From positions 1,134,962 to 1,193,905 of the forward strand of contig RHPI01002069.1 in NCBI GenBank assembly GCA_009103225.1: a stretch of DNA of 58,944 nucleotides, in the 5' to 3' direction. Positions 43,551 to 56,700 of the stretch are shown here, in pieces; positions within the stretch are counted from its first letter, which is position 1, and the number at the start of each line of letters is the position of its first letter. Origin of the DNA: Chlorokybus atmophyticus (lineage: Eukaryota; Streptophyta; Chlorokybophyceae; Chlorokybales; Chlorokybaceae). A model generated the notes under the pieces. That model did not search any database, was not told the origin of the DNA, and saw only the letters and a list, made by a program, of their open reading frames with translations. A program made the translations under genes and the position numbers.

Positions 43551-46321
43551 ATGGATCCCTACAAGGTGAGTTCTCATGCCTGTGCTGGTTGGTTCTGATT
43601 TGCTTCCGAGCTAGGGCTTTCTGCCGCTGGTCCCCGCATGTTGCAAAAGCCGTCGGCGCTTAGCTCTCGTTGCTGTCGGGTTGCGTGAAAGCGTCCTACA
43701 TTTTGAGCGACGTTGCATGGCTGTGGTTTCCCAGGCCGTTCCGCCGGTAGCAACATGCACATCATGTGCGTGATTGTGTGCATGTCGTTGTGATTGTTAG
43801 TGTAGCTTGCTCTGCGCATGTGCGTACCCTGTGCAGTGCAACTGGCCGGTGGGACGTCTAAATCAGCGATTGTGTGCTAGGCTCGGTTGCAATGCTTGCA
43901 GTGTGCGTCTGGGAATTTCAAGGGCGTCTTTTTGCTCCATGGCTGCGTGCGGTTCTTGTCAACCATTTGGCCATCCACTCATTGTATTTTCATTCGCAGT
44001 ATCGTCCTTCCAGTGCGTACAACACTCCATACTACACAACCAACACTGGTGCTCCGGTCTGGAACAATCTCAGCTCCTTGACTGTTGGCCCCCGAGGTAT
44101 GTTGTGCTTGGCAACATAACAGCATTGGTGTACTTAAGGCATGCTGTCACCACGGTCTCTCCTTCAAGTTCAGTGCGGCACTCATTGGGTTGTGGACGCA
44201 GAGGGCAATGTGTGCATAGTCGCATGCATGGCCTTGCATGCCTGCAAAAACAATCACTTTGTCTCAATCAATCCACTGCACAAATATGCAGCATGGTTGT
44301 TGAGTGAGGAGATTGCAATGGTCGACCGAGCAGTTGGAGATTTGCCAAGTATTCGTTTGCAGGTCCTGTGCTGTTGGAAGACTACCAGTTTGTGGAGAAG
44401 ATTGCCAACTTCGATCGCGAGAGGATTCCGGAGCGTGTTGTGCATGCACGTGGAGCAGTCGCCAAGGGCTTCTTCGAGGTTACGGCAGATGTCACCAATT
44501 TGACGTGCGCAGACTTCCTCCGTGCACCTGGGGTTCAGACGCCTGTCATTCTTCGTTTTTCCACTGTCATCCACGAGCGGGGATCTCCAGAGACTCTTCG
44601 TGATCCTCGTGGTTTTGCTGTCAAGTTCTACACACGAGAGGTAAGTGCTTTCCAAGTGTGCTTTGTTAGGCTTTGCCCTTAGGTCGTGTTTTGATAATCA
44701 TGTTCGGGGCCGTGGGAGGGGAGTAGTCGTTACAGCGTTTACTGGATTGATTCTTGCATGTGTCTATGCTTATATGGTGCGACTGTGTGGGCTGCTGGTT
44801 GATACTAGGTGTACGCAGTGTTGCACAGTTGTGTATAGTGGTCGCAGCATCAATTATATGGCTGCAAGCTTGTCTCCTATTGTCTGGATGTGTATGGGCA
44901 GTGAGTGCGCATCTTCAACAATTTGTTGTCTTGTTGCAGGGCAATTTTGATATGGTTGGCAACAACATCCCGGTCTTCTTCATCCGTGATGGCATGCAGT
45001 TCCCTGATATGGTGCATGCGCTGAAGCCAAACCCCAAGAGCCACATCCAGGAGGACTGGCGGATTATGGATTTCTTCTCTCACCACCCAGAGAGCTGCCA
45101 CATGTTCACCTGGCTGTTTGATGATATGGGCATTCCTCAGGACTACCGCCACATGTTCGGGTTTGGTGTGCACACCTTTAGGCTCATCAACCGCGAGGGG
45201 AAGGCCACATATGTCAAGTTTCACTGGATCCCCAAGCAGGGCATCAAGTGCCTGCTGGATGATGAGGCTGTCCTCATTGGCGGAGCCAATCACAGCCATG
45301 CGACCAAGGTAGAACTTGTTTATTGCAGCTGACATCGATTTGCTGCCTGGCTGTTGTTTCATTCCTGGCATTTGTGGGTTAACAATTGCCCTGTTAACTT
45401 TAATCGTACATTTTTACGGATTTCTCTTTCACATTGCTGACCACATATATGTGCAGGATTTGTATGATGCCATTGCTCGTGGAGATTACCCAGAGTGGAA
45501 GTTGTGCATCCAGACCATGGACCCTGCTGATGAGATGAAGTTCGACTTTGACCCTCTGGATGACACCAAGATCTGGCCTGAAGATCAGTTCCCATTGATG
45601 GAGATTGGACGCCTGGTCCTGAATCGTAACCCAGACAACTTCTTTGCTGAGAACGAGCAGGTTGCATTCTGCCCTGGTCTCATTGTCCCAGGTATCTACT
45701 ACACGGACGACAAGATGTTCCAGACTCGTGTGTTCTCGTACTCGGACACCCAGCGCCATCGCCTTGGACCCAACTACCTTCAGCTGCCTGTGAATGCGCC
45801 CAAGTGTGCGCACCACAACAACCACCATGAGGGTTTCATGAACTTTATGCATCGTGATGAGGAGGTGAACTACTTCCCGTCGCGCTTTGACAATGTGCGG
45901 CATGCTGAGAAGCATCCCATTCCTTCCGCCACCCTGCACGGGCAGCGCGAGCGGGTAAGCGCAGTACTCTGGTTGTGTATGCTTTCTGTTGGTGCCTGGT
46001 TGAGCACTGGTTGAGTCTGCAGCAGTGGCAAATCCAGTTGCAAGTTTTGGTTTTGGTTTTGTTTGTCTGTGGTCAATTGTTAGTCTGTGCTTTTCACAGG
46101 TGTTTATTGAGAAGGAGAACAACTTCCAGCAGCCTGGAGAGCGCTTCCGCTCGTGGCCTGCTGATCGTCAGGAGCGTTTCATCAACCGGTTTGCCTCGGC
46201 ACTGTCGGACCCGCGTTGCACTCACGAGATCCGGCGCATCTGGATTGGCTATTGGTCGCAGTGTGATGCTTCCCTGGGCCAGCGGATTGCCAAGCGTCTC
46301 AACATGAAGCCCAACATGTAG
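43551..46321 (+). CDS. CAT: Catalase, plant type
   Basis: 492 residues from exons 43551-43565, 44000-44096, 44363-44640, 44940-45308, 45457-45954, 46100-46321. The first exon codes only MDPYK. It converts hydrogen peroxide to water and oxygen, normally in peroxisomes. Catalytic His65 lies in [11 protein letters not shown], distal Asn138 in [13 protein letters not shown], and the haem-ligand Tyr348 in [12 protein letters not shown]; these numbers equal those of plant catalases, as does the length. There is no C-terminal NADPH-dependent or large-subunit extension. The end LNMKPNM lacks a canonical SKL, as in plant catalases with internal peroxisomal signals. The short repeat GAACCATAGCTTGTAGCC occurs twice in the 3' region (46350, 46426). 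Confidence 0.97.
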
Positions 46322-46631
46322 TTTCCTGATCTTCTCAATGTATAGAACTCTGAACCATAGCTTGTAGCCTGTCCTGTTGTCCGGCCAGTCACCCAGAGCA
46401 TGGAATTGCAACAGACTAGTACTTGGAACCATAGCTTGTAGCCTCAAGGCTGGTGTTTGTCATAATATCATGGTTGTACCCAGCGGCCGTTGCCTTTGCA
46501 TGGGTATGTACACAAAATGCAAGACGTATGCGCATGCATAGAATATGCGACGCACCCCACTCGCATGTCTGCTACATACAAAACCACGGGGTGTGTACTG
46601 GGTAGGCAGCTGCGGGGTGCTATACCATACA

Positions 46632-46865
46632 TGTTGCAGGTGTGTTCACACGTGCGCTCAGTTGGTAGATATGCACATTCACATGCACAGCAGCCATCAA
46701 TCACCTATTAGCACAATCAAGTTACCACCGCTAGGCTACATGCTTCATCAACTACACCGCCCGGCATGTTTGCATGCGCACTCAGTTGGTAGACATGCAC
46801 ATTCACATGCAGAGCAGCCATCAACCACAGCTATTAGCACAATCAAGTTACCATCGCCAGGCTAA
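46632..46865. repeat. Tandem duplication, 124-bp period
   Basis: Two copies of a block with CTCAGTTGGTAGA, ATGCACATTCACATGCA, GCAGCCATCAA and TTAGCACAATCAAGTTACCA, starting near 46657 and 46781. About 90% similar by eye. Confidence 0.8.
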
Positions 46866-47877
46866 GTGTATTATTAACTAAACCCACTCACCCCACATGC
46901 ATAGCCCCTTCGCAGCAGCCAGTCATACTTGCCACAGCGCCGTCTTGTGTGCGCGAGTGGCATGGCATACGCAAGGACAATAGCATGATTGACACAGCAA
47001 ATCCAACTACATAGAGCGTACACATGGCAAACAATGGCAGTGGATGGGTGTTGAGGTAAAATGGGGATTGGGTGAAGGAGGTGGTGCCAATAAGCAAAAA
47101 GTCAGCGATAGTCAGCAAGAAAGCAAAGCATAGCATAGAAGTGTACCGGGCCCTTTAGCAACACGTGCGTGACTGGAAGCAGCATCAAGAACACAGCACC
47201 GCACCTGCCACGCAGTGCGCATGTTGCAATGACAAGTATGCGATCAATGTAATCGCAACATATCGCTATTATTTTCGCGCTAGCCAGAATGTGAGCACGA
47301 TGGCAGGGTAAGACATGTCAGTGTCAGTGCGCGGTGCTAGCGTGACATGCGCTGCAACTTGCAACTACAATTGTACATTGCACTTGAACATATCAACAAG
47401 CGTGTGACAGCTTAATTGATGTCAAATTGTGCTGTGCTCTATGTGTGCGATTGTGGTGTGTGGCTAGGCATGCTTGAGATGATAAATGAACAGTTAAATC
47501 TGTATTGTGATAGAGTGGGAAGTGAAATGGTACCACCGGTATAGCTATGCTATGCCTCCCCGTATCCCCACCCCGCAGCATAAACAATACAAAGCATAGT
47601 GTAGCCATCAAGGTACACTATGTAATTAAGTAGATTATGCCTCTTGCATCTTATCATACGCTATCTGTATTACAATCAAAGGAGTACAAGCAATTATCAT
47701 ATGAATGTGTCTAGGTCTCCATACTCGTCGTCACAACATCATCAATTGCAACCACGTTGTAATCAACACTAATGTTATGACTAGCAACATTTGCTGTGCT
47801 ATCACTAGCAACCAACAGCGGCACAAAATCAACATTCAAACCTTGTTGTAAGCGCATCATTGATGGCCGGCATTGAT

Positions 47878-47957
47878 GTGCATTTAGCGAGGTGTGCCTC
47901 GCTTCATGCACAATGTGCCTACAGCGAGATTTCCCGTCTTGCATGCACATTGTGCAT
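47878..47957. repeat. Nested inverted repeats
   Basis: GTGCAT-TT-AGCGAGG, loop TGTG, CCTCGCT-TC-ATGCAC (47878-47911), followed by TGCACAATGTGC (47908-47919) pairing with GCACATTGTGCA (47946-47957). The two hairpins overlap, so they are mutually exclusive folds. Confidence 0.7.
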
Positions 47958-48864
47958 ACTGCGACGACCTCTTTGTATGCGCATCGTGCTTGCATAAAGG
48001 GAAGCAATAGATTTTGGACAGTTACCCTCGCTGTACACGTTTGCACAACATAACTGTTTCAGCTGTGCTTAGATGAAGTGCGGTGCTTACACATGGTGGT
48101 ACTTTGCCATATGCCGTTGTGTTCCCATGCATAACGTGCATTCAGGTTGTGCACATGCTGCAGTGTACATACAGACAGGTTAGACTGTACTGACTTGGTA
48201 CAATTAAGCCTTGGCAACATGGTATCTGAGTATAAAACCCATCTATGGTTCAGTAATCCTACCTACATTGTGTAACACGTTCGCTGCACACGTGCCCTTG
48301 GAGGATAGGGATAACACAGGGCAGCTGCTGACTACAGCTCTGTGCGCTAGCTGAGTGCAGTGCATGTGGCGAAATGGGCAGGAATGGACGGGAAGTTGCC
48401 AAAGCAGTACAGATAGCATACCTGGAGCCAAAGGTAGTTGGCTGTTTAGTGCTCGGGGAGTGGTGGTTCAGAGGGTGGAGAGGGTGCAGTGCAATGATGT
48501 GCTGCGCGCCTGTGTATCTGCCGTTGTCCCGCCAACTGTCCACCGACTGCTCTGTCGAATGATCATGCCTGTTAGTAGAGTCCACCGGCTTATTCAGCCA
48601 CACATCGAGAAGCTTGCACATGCATTAGAGTAGTGCAGATAAAGGCGTCCACTTGTCCCTCAACACCCTCGTCACCCTTATGACGCCATCAACATCAGGA
48701 ACGGTCACTGCGCTTCCATTTGCATGTCGCAACTACACCACGTTATTGTAACAAAATAACGCTTGTGCAGTCTGCGACACGGCAACAATAGATGAAGCAT
48801 ACATATAATTTTGACTCCAGCGGACTACTACACACATTCTATAAGCAATCAAACTACTAAGACA

Positions 48865-51800
48865 CTACATATCGCTGTGCGGGCGGAACCGGCTCACAAC
48901 ATCAGCAAGCACTACTTGCGTGGCCTGCAGCTCGCCTTGCATCTGCTGGATGAGCTCCCACAGCTGCTCATCAGTCATGGTGCTGATATCCCTAGTAATG
49001 AGGTCTTCACTCTCGTCCCACCCGCCCGTATCCGCATGCAGGATAAGCGAGACCTCTTCCATGGCAGCCTCCACAGTGAGGTTCCCTGCCGCGTCCTTGT
49101 TGTCATCGAAGTCATCCGTGAAGGAGTACCGCTTCTTGATTTCCTCTGTGGGCGCAAACTCCGTGCTATCGACACGCAGGTTGGGATCAATGTCTTCCAG
49201 GTCCTTCATATTGATGTGCATCTTCGCCGCAAGCCAGGTCCCGAACGCCTCCATCTTGGCTCTAGTCTGCGTGTACGCGTACGTGGCGCCGCGCGTGACG
49301 CCATGATAGATGATGCCCGGTATGTGTGTAGCCGCCACTACTCGCTTGCGGAACTGCTTCCAGGTCAGCTCCCTGTTGACATTCTTGGGGAGGTTCACTA
49401 TCGTGTCTTTTGCCGTATACGGCAGGTCCAGCAGTTGTTCCTTTAGCGTCGGGTCGTCCTCCACAACCGGCTGGACCTCTCCTCGACCTTCCATGATCTG
49501 CAGGAACAGGTGTGTGTTACTTAAGCAGTGAGCTTTGTGTTGTTGTTGTCCACAGTGTGGTGGTCATGATCACGCAAAGCTCACCATCCCAAGCACCAAA
49601 GCCTGGTTTGCTGCTCGGCGCTCGACACCATACTCTGCCAATCGGCCAATGCGCACTTTGTCTTCTCCCAAGACAGCCCCGTGTGCTTTGACCTGATAGA
49701 GCATTCATGTCAACGAAAAGTATTACATGATGTTGCCTGCTGCGTGCCCATCCCAATGAGCACAACGCGTGTCATACTCAACAACAAAGTGGTGATATCA
49801 GACCTGGTGATGGCGATACTGTTCTTCAACAAAACGATCCTTGAAGGACTTGGTGACTCCTAACCCATCATCACCGGTGTACTTGATGTGCTTGGTCTCC
49901 AGTACGTGCTTCCTTGTTTCGGCAGCCAGCAGTAGAAGAATAATCTGCATGGTGTGTGCGACATGTAGCATTATCATCCGCGCTTACACGAGCATACACA
50001 ACATGTCATTCATAACTCACCCTCTTCCAGTTTTCCAGTGCACTCCTCTGGTCGTACAGTTTATTCAGCAGCTTGTCGTCATATCGGAGGCGCCTAATGC
50101 GCAGCTCGCCCTGCTTGACAATGAAGGTGAACAGCGAGACGCTGACGATATAAAGCCCACCCAACTTTTCCAAGAAGGTGAGGGCGCCTGCATGTTGTCC
50201 AACAGTCAACATCATGGCACCCTACTGGGAACTGCTCACACACTACAAAGAAAAGTAAGCTGCCAAGTCACCTAGGTTTCTTGAGTATTCTCGCTTGTAA
50301 AGCAGGTCGCTTGGGTAAGTGACATCCATTACGATGCTGACACTTCCAGTGGCAAAGAGGTCCGCTTGCTGCATGCCAGAAAGGGAATACAGGCAGACAT
50401 TGAAAACAAGAAACCATACATCATGATAACGAGTCAGCGAAGCAGGGACCCCACTGCTGCTTGCTGGCACAAGAAGCAAAGCTACAGCGCTTTGCGCACA
50501 ATGCAACCCATCCGGCAACTTACCGTGCTCACGGTGCTGCCGTAAGTGGTGGCGAGGTACAGCACTTCAAAAAGTTGAGCCTTCCCACTTCCCGCACTCG
50601 GCTGGTAGATGACAGGCAGGAGGTGGAATATGCTTATGGTTGAAAGGGAGCCTCTAAATGAGGCGGGCCGGCTCTGCTCTGAGGCCAGAACCTGTGTGCA
50701 TGCAAGAGTTTGTTGAGTTTGTTGAGTACTACAGCTAGCAACTGGCTTGTTGGTTGCTAAACTATCTGGAGTACTCACCGTGCCAACCGTGCAAGACTCC
50801 TGCTGAACTTGGCCGACAGCATCTACACAGAAGGAGAAGTTGTAACCAGCTATGGCAACTGGTGCGGCTGGGCTTGGAAGATCAAAAAAACTGAACTGGA
50901 ATCGCGCTCCCTGTGAGAAAATCCAGTTAATGGGCCACTGATAATACCAACAATGCGCCAGCATGCATGAAACAACTCGTAGTAATAGCTAGGCTGCAGG
51001 CTTTTCACTTCAACAACTCGCACAGACGCAAGCACACGCCAACAAGCTTTCAACCGTATGTGTGTACCACCCAGCAATCCTTTTTGTTAGGCATCATCGA
51101 CACGCCACTGCCATAGCAACAAACTCTCACCTCAGCGAGTTGACCACAGCTCAGGCACGTGAAATTTACAAATAGCACGCCGTCATTTGAGTAGACGTCT
51201 GTGTGAGCCCAACAATCAGCATCTACATCATGCAACAAGCGAAGCAGTGGTAAACATATATCCATCATGACACACTTTGCGTGAGACGCGGGTCGCTGAA
51301 TACAGAGCTGTTGTCGCTGGACTGCGTCACGACTCGAAATTGGTAAGCCGCTTCATCAACGTTGCCGAAGAACGCGGCATTGAAGTGGTAATCCACCACC
51401 GTTTGGTTCAAGTCCGCCCTGGTCAACACCTGGACTTTCTGGACAACCAGAAGCTCGTACCGGAATAACTCTAGAAGCAATCTGCATTGCATGCACGTAT
51501 TGGCCAACAGTCATGCTCATGCGGTTTCATGTATACATTGATGCAGTCTGCAAAGCATGGAATAGCAAACCAACATACCCAATAAGAGCCCCTGTGAAGA
51601 AGATGTATGAGGCCACCGTCACACAACCGCCATACTCCGTGAACCGCTTCACATTGGTTTTCTGCGCAGCATCACATTATATTCAGCATCAACATACTGT
51701 ATGCATGCCGTTGTGTACAGTCTGATCACCTGCTCGTCAATCCAATGCCTATTGCGGAAGCGAGTATCGAACCGCGACAGCTGATACCGGAACTTGAGCC

Positions 51801-52170
51801 AGAAGCCCTTCAGAGGCATGAAGCGTAGGAAGATGGCGAACGTGATGAAACCCACCAGCACGAGGGCAGTAATCTCGGTGGCGACAGCCTGCAGCTTCTT
51901 CGGCTCCTGGTCGTTGATGGTTCGGCCAGGCGGCTCCAAAAAACTGTAAGACGCCTGCCAGACAGATAATCAGATCGTACAACACCCATGCATACAATGT
52001 GCTGGCTGTTGAACGCGTGTCATGTGTACCTCTAGTTCGCCTGTTGGTGATGGCTGCACTGCCGAGTAGTTGAAAGTGAGGCAGCAGCTCTGTGAACTCG
52101 GCACGAAATACGTGCCGGCAGGGCAGTAAGAGACGCCCTGGTAGAAGCTCTGCCCCTCGCACTGCGCCAT
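48865..52170 (-). CDS. Multi-pass membrane protein of unknown family
   Basis: About 730 residues from 12 exons (minus strand): 52170-52030, 51954-51730, 51661-51579, 51481-51276, 51222-51131, 50910-50779, 50691-50524, 50368-50272, 50187-50021, 49944-49804, 49692-49585, 49497-48865. All phases fit. A Cys-rich N-terminal piece (CPAGTYF, SCCLTF) comes first, then a hydrophobic helix (ITALVLVGFITFAIFL), a basic loop, and a second helix (VASYIFFTGALIG). A ~250-residue Asn/Ser/Cys-containing part follows, probably lumenal or extracellular. A third helix (GGLYIVSVSLFTFIV), a short helix and a ~210-residue acidic cytosolic tail end the protein. I do not recognise it. The start may lie further upstream, since CGCAG|TGC at 52156 could be an acceptor and more Cys-containing frames lie beyond it. 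Confidence 0.78.
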
Positions 52171-53749
52171 GGTGATGATGTATGTTTAACAGCTACTGCT
52201 ACGCTTCAATGGCTGGGGTCTCAACTTCTGCGCCATCTGGCAAGCCGTTTGCTAATCTGCAAGACAGCATGTGTCACTGCATTGCTTGAGTTGATCATCA
52301 GCTGAGCGCATTCAGCTATTGCTGATTTGCAGAACAGTGCATTGTTCGACCGAAGACAGCTTCGATCAATTGGTATACAAAACGCTACGAACAAAGCTGG
52401 GGACACACTCACATCTTTGTTTCCTACGTACGCGACTACAGGTCGGACGACAGCCAGGCGCATTGCAGCAGCAGGCTCAAACTTGCGCAGACATGAGCGT
52501 TGCAGAACTTGGCCGGCAACCAGACAGCAAACATGCCATAACCATAGCTCCCAACATTCATCTGTTCTAAAACACCAAGCATGAAAGGGGTCGCCCAAGC
52601 AGCCTAAGAGGCAAGCTGAGACCAATGGCACGACAGTTTGCCAACGCTTTTACCTGAGAATGTCGAAGCCCCTCATGCTCATGGTAGCGACGGCGACATT
52701 TCTGATGGCATGGCACCCGCAAGCAGACTGCCACAGGACAGTCTTCAAGCGCCAGCCTGGCAGGCGCCCACCTGCATGCACGGCGACAGTGCCCACCTAT
52801 CCTGCGACCAACACGGCATACCACCTCCTCAACCTCAACGCCTTTTCCTTCTCCTCGTCCTGCGTACAGAGCGCCTCACTCGCCCGACCGACCGCCAGCA
52901 CGCCACGTGGCAGCAGCCCAGTAGCACAGGCGACGGCACAATGTCGCCACTGTTCAGAACAGTCCGCTTCACGACTGTTTCGCTTTGTTCACATGACTCC
53001 CGAGTCTCAACTTGATTCACTCACCTGTTACCTGAAACAACAAACTGAGGCGAAGAGTTTGTTGCTACTGTGGGTATTGTTGTTGGTGGTGGTGTTGGTG
53101 GAGGCGGCGGTGGCATTGGCGCTGGCGTCGGTGCTCGCGCATCGACATGCAGGTGTAGTGGCTGAATGTCTGTTCGAAAATTTGTCCATTCCAGCCCTGG
53201 GCAGGGCTGCAGCAGCTCACCATCACAGCCATCAAGGTGAGCTGCCTGTGCTACTGTGCGTTTACGCAAGGTTGCCGTCCTGTGGGCGCTATCTGTCATT
53301 ATGCTTGTAATCCGAAGCAAGCGATGACAATCACGCAGTCACTGGGTCATAAAATCTCATTTGATTGGGATAACATTTTGTTCTTTGTCTCGGCATGCCT
53401 GACTGATGGTCAGTTAAGCATGCTTTTACTCTCTTCTGCCTCGTTTGCATGTAGGGTAGATTGATAGCATATGAATGTTTGTAGCATGCGGTTGCATGCC
53501 AATTTGCTGTCGCTGTCATCAACAGCGCTGTTGGCACATCAAGCTCGTATTGTGGATCTTCTCAGCCCAACGCTCTGTGCTTGTGAATACAGCTCGCCTG
53601 TAACATACAAAGTAAGTTGAGACCGCTGCATCAAGTGTACTCACCAGTGGCATGCAACTCTGTGAACAGGGAGAAAGCTTCTTCGGATCATGTGAAGACT
53701 ACTGCCTGAGCTGCTGAGACACTGAGTGCGGACAACTGCACAGACAAGC
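52171..53749. other. Spacer with competing coding signals
   Basis: On the plus strand an ATG-started frame of 216 codons runs 52660-53310 with a hydrophobic start and a central Leu/Val-rich segment. On the minus strand a frame at 53275-53028 reads as a Cys/Pro-rich exon (acceptor CACAG|GCAGCT, donor AACAG|GTGAGT), and a second at about 52790-52646 could follow in phase. The minus set would extend the membrane protein's outer region. I cannot decide between them. Confidence 0.4.
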
Positions 53750-56700
53750 ATGGAGCAGGCAGTGGCGAAAGATTCTCTTACCAATGGAGATTGCAGCAGC
53801 GTTACGTCCAACACATCCCAAGCAACAGCAACAGGAGATGTGGTGTCAACACCGCTGCAGCAAAGGAGAGGCCACATTGCGCGCAGGATGGCTGCGGCTT
53901 CATTGCTGATGGCGCTCGCAGTGTTGGTGCACGTTGCATTGTTCCCAAGGCTTCCTGAAGTCTCACAAGCATTGCAATATCAGCTGGACGCCCCTGACCC
54001 AGCGTACACGTTGTTGTACGAGCTCACGCGCCAGCAGCAGCTAGAGTATCACGCGCGTCGCTCCCTCAGTGCAGTCGAGCCATTAATCAGCAATGGCATG
54101 CAGACAGACGTTCCAGAAGATCAGCAGGTGTGATTGTCAGATATGTTTGTTCATGACATTCAATGTTGTTTACGAACAAACATGATGTTAACAATGTGGT
54201 GTTTCAGATGAGGTTGTCTGTTGACAATGATGTGGCAAAGGAGGTTTGCGACAGGCATTGGGCGCGTGGCTTGCACGAGTTGGTTGCGGATCGCCTTGCG
54301 GGTCTGAAAGTATTTGTGGCTATGAACCTGCATGACAATGCACAGGTAACTCAGCCAGGTGCATCATGTATGGTGATGACAATGGCTGGAAGCTTGCCTG
54401 CGATCTTTGTTCGCAAGCATGTTGTGCTGTTGCAGTCAGTCTCTCCTATTCATCACAATATTGTGTCATACAGGTGGCAGCGCACATGACCAACCAGCTT
54501 CACCGGCTGCTCCTCATGCTGAAGCCAGAAAACTGCTTTGTATCCGTGTACGAAAGTGGCTCACACGACACGACTCCGGGACTTATGATTATCCTTCACA
54601 ACCTGCTAAGGTGGCCTTTTACATGCATGTGTGCGTGCACGAGGGTGATGTTATATACTTAACCAATTTCCATGACTGACGACTGTCTGTGCGTTGTTGC
54701 AACAAGCAGCTACATGAATGTTCCGCACCGCATCATTGGCAGCTCCGGTGATGTGCGCGGCAGCAAGGAGCGGATAGACTTTCTGGCAAGTGTCCGCAAT
54801 AAAGCAATTGAGCCGCTTATTGAGCCGGGCAGCATAAAGTATGACAAGGTAAGAGGAGGTTTACTGATGGTCAGGTGATCCTCCTGGCCTCTGCGTGCTT
54901 GTTTGCATGGCTGATAATTGACATGGGACTTCTGCAGGTTCTCTTCCTGAATGACGTGTACAACTGTGCGGAAGACATGTTGGAGCTTCTGCTTCATGAC
55001 GCTCACATGGTGTCTGGCTGGGACATCGGAAACATCGACTGGGGCAAGCGCAAATTGCGCTACTATGACTATTGGTGTGTGTGTGTGTGTCTTCTTTGCT
55101 ACTTGGACTATCCTCGCTTTGTTTGCGTAGTACTTGTGGGTAGACAACCTGCATGGTTTACGGTTATGGCAGTGAGACGTGGTGAAGCATGACGGGTTGT
55201 GTGTGACAGGGTTGGGCGGGACATTGACGGCTCGCAGATGACCATGTGGTGAGTAGGTTGCCAGTTAGCAAGCAGGGTACTTGCTGAAACAGCAAGCAGA
55301 ACCCTACTCAATGTTGGCTCAGTGCGCTAATGCTGCGAGGGTTGACTGAACGTCGTACCTGTACCTTCGCAGGTACCCATGGGTGGAATCGCAGCCAAAC
55401 AGAGGTCGCCTTGATGCAGGCCTTCCCATCCCAGTCTACTGTACATGGAACGGAATGGTGGCCATCAATGCAGCGCTGTTTCAGGTACAACTGTGACACA
55501 CGCACACGCAAACGCACGCGCGCATGCACGCAACAAGCGCAGCATAAACATGTGCAAACTGCCATTGCGCCCATGAGGCATGCTGCGGCTATTGCGATGA
55601 TCTGTAATACGTGTGGTTAAGAAGTTGTGTTTGCACTTGTGCAGAAGGACAAGTTGCGCTTTCGGTTCCGCAAGTGGCGAGGAGAGTGCTCGTCATCTGA
55701 AATGACGCACTTCTGTGATGACATGTGCGTTGCAGTTTGTCTGTTTCTAACCGCATGCCACCACAACTAGCCATTGAGTATGCACCTGTACTGTTACTGG
55801 CAGTTGGGCCAAGCACAAGGATGACACACGCATTGTAGCGGACCCGCGCGTGCTGGTAACGTATGGCATAAAGGAGTTCCTGGAGGTCGACCTCGCCAGG
55901 CAGAAGAAGACAATCTGGAGGCAGATTAGCTTTGACATCGGCATATATCCCAACCCGTGGAAACCAGACTATAAACCCGGTCAACCGCTTCTACAGTCGT
56001 TTCTCAACTCGCTCAACTACACGGATGTACCAGTAGTCGCCCCAGAGTTGGTTGTCTGCTGCCCAATGCAGGTAGTACCGTGTCTTGCGTTATTAAGCAT
56101 GTACCATTTGCATGAAAGTGTCTTAGTCACAGTGATGTGCGTTTTTCAGTATAAGATTTGCAGTGTACACACCCAATCCGTACTTGCCCTCTCATCCCTG
56201 CAGGATGGCCACTCGTATGCTAATGAGGGAGCTACCTGCCACTGGGAGCCGACACTAACAGGGCTCATGCACGAAGACCCGTGCCCGCAAGGCAGGTGCA
56301 TGCCGCGCGGCCTCTGCCCGGACGTGGCCAACCCGGGAGGCGGCAACACGCCCGTGTTCATCGCCATGACGCTTCACGAGGATAAAGACGTACCTGTTAG
56401 CCTTGGATGGCAGGTGTGTTGGAATGGCATGCTGGACAGGGTGTGTGTGCTGACATGCGACAGACTGCTGAGCGGATGGCATTACATGCGACAGATCTTT
56501 AAGTTGGCAGAGAAGCTCGGGCATCGCCTTCACGTGTCGTTGATCGCGCATGGCGAGAACAAGTGGCCTATCTGGCGGTCGCAGATTGCGAGCATCCTCT
56601 GGTCGCTCAGGATCCCCAGCCACCATGAACACGCACCACTGGACGAAGACTATGGCCTCATGCAGGTACACTGCCAGCATACGAACTTGCTGGGTCCCTG

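Larger units (their letters stand above)
46322..48864. other. Repeat- and hairpin-containing spacer
   Basis: Contains a 124-bp-period tandem duplication and nested inverted repeats at 47878-47957. Two minus-strand frames are unrecognised: 47136-46888, ATG-started, 82 codons with two hydrophobic segments, and 48046-47711, Cys-rich N-terminal part. I cannot call either a gene. Confidence 0.5.

Noticed and set aside
45400-46122. 240-codon minus-strand open frame
   Set aside because: It is antisense to catalase exons 5-6, whose plus-strand product matches the family residue by residue.
48865-52170. Identification as meckelin (TMEM67) or a known ciliary protein
   Set aside because: The Cys-rich start and several helices resemble the layout, but no diagnostic blocks line up, so the family is left open.
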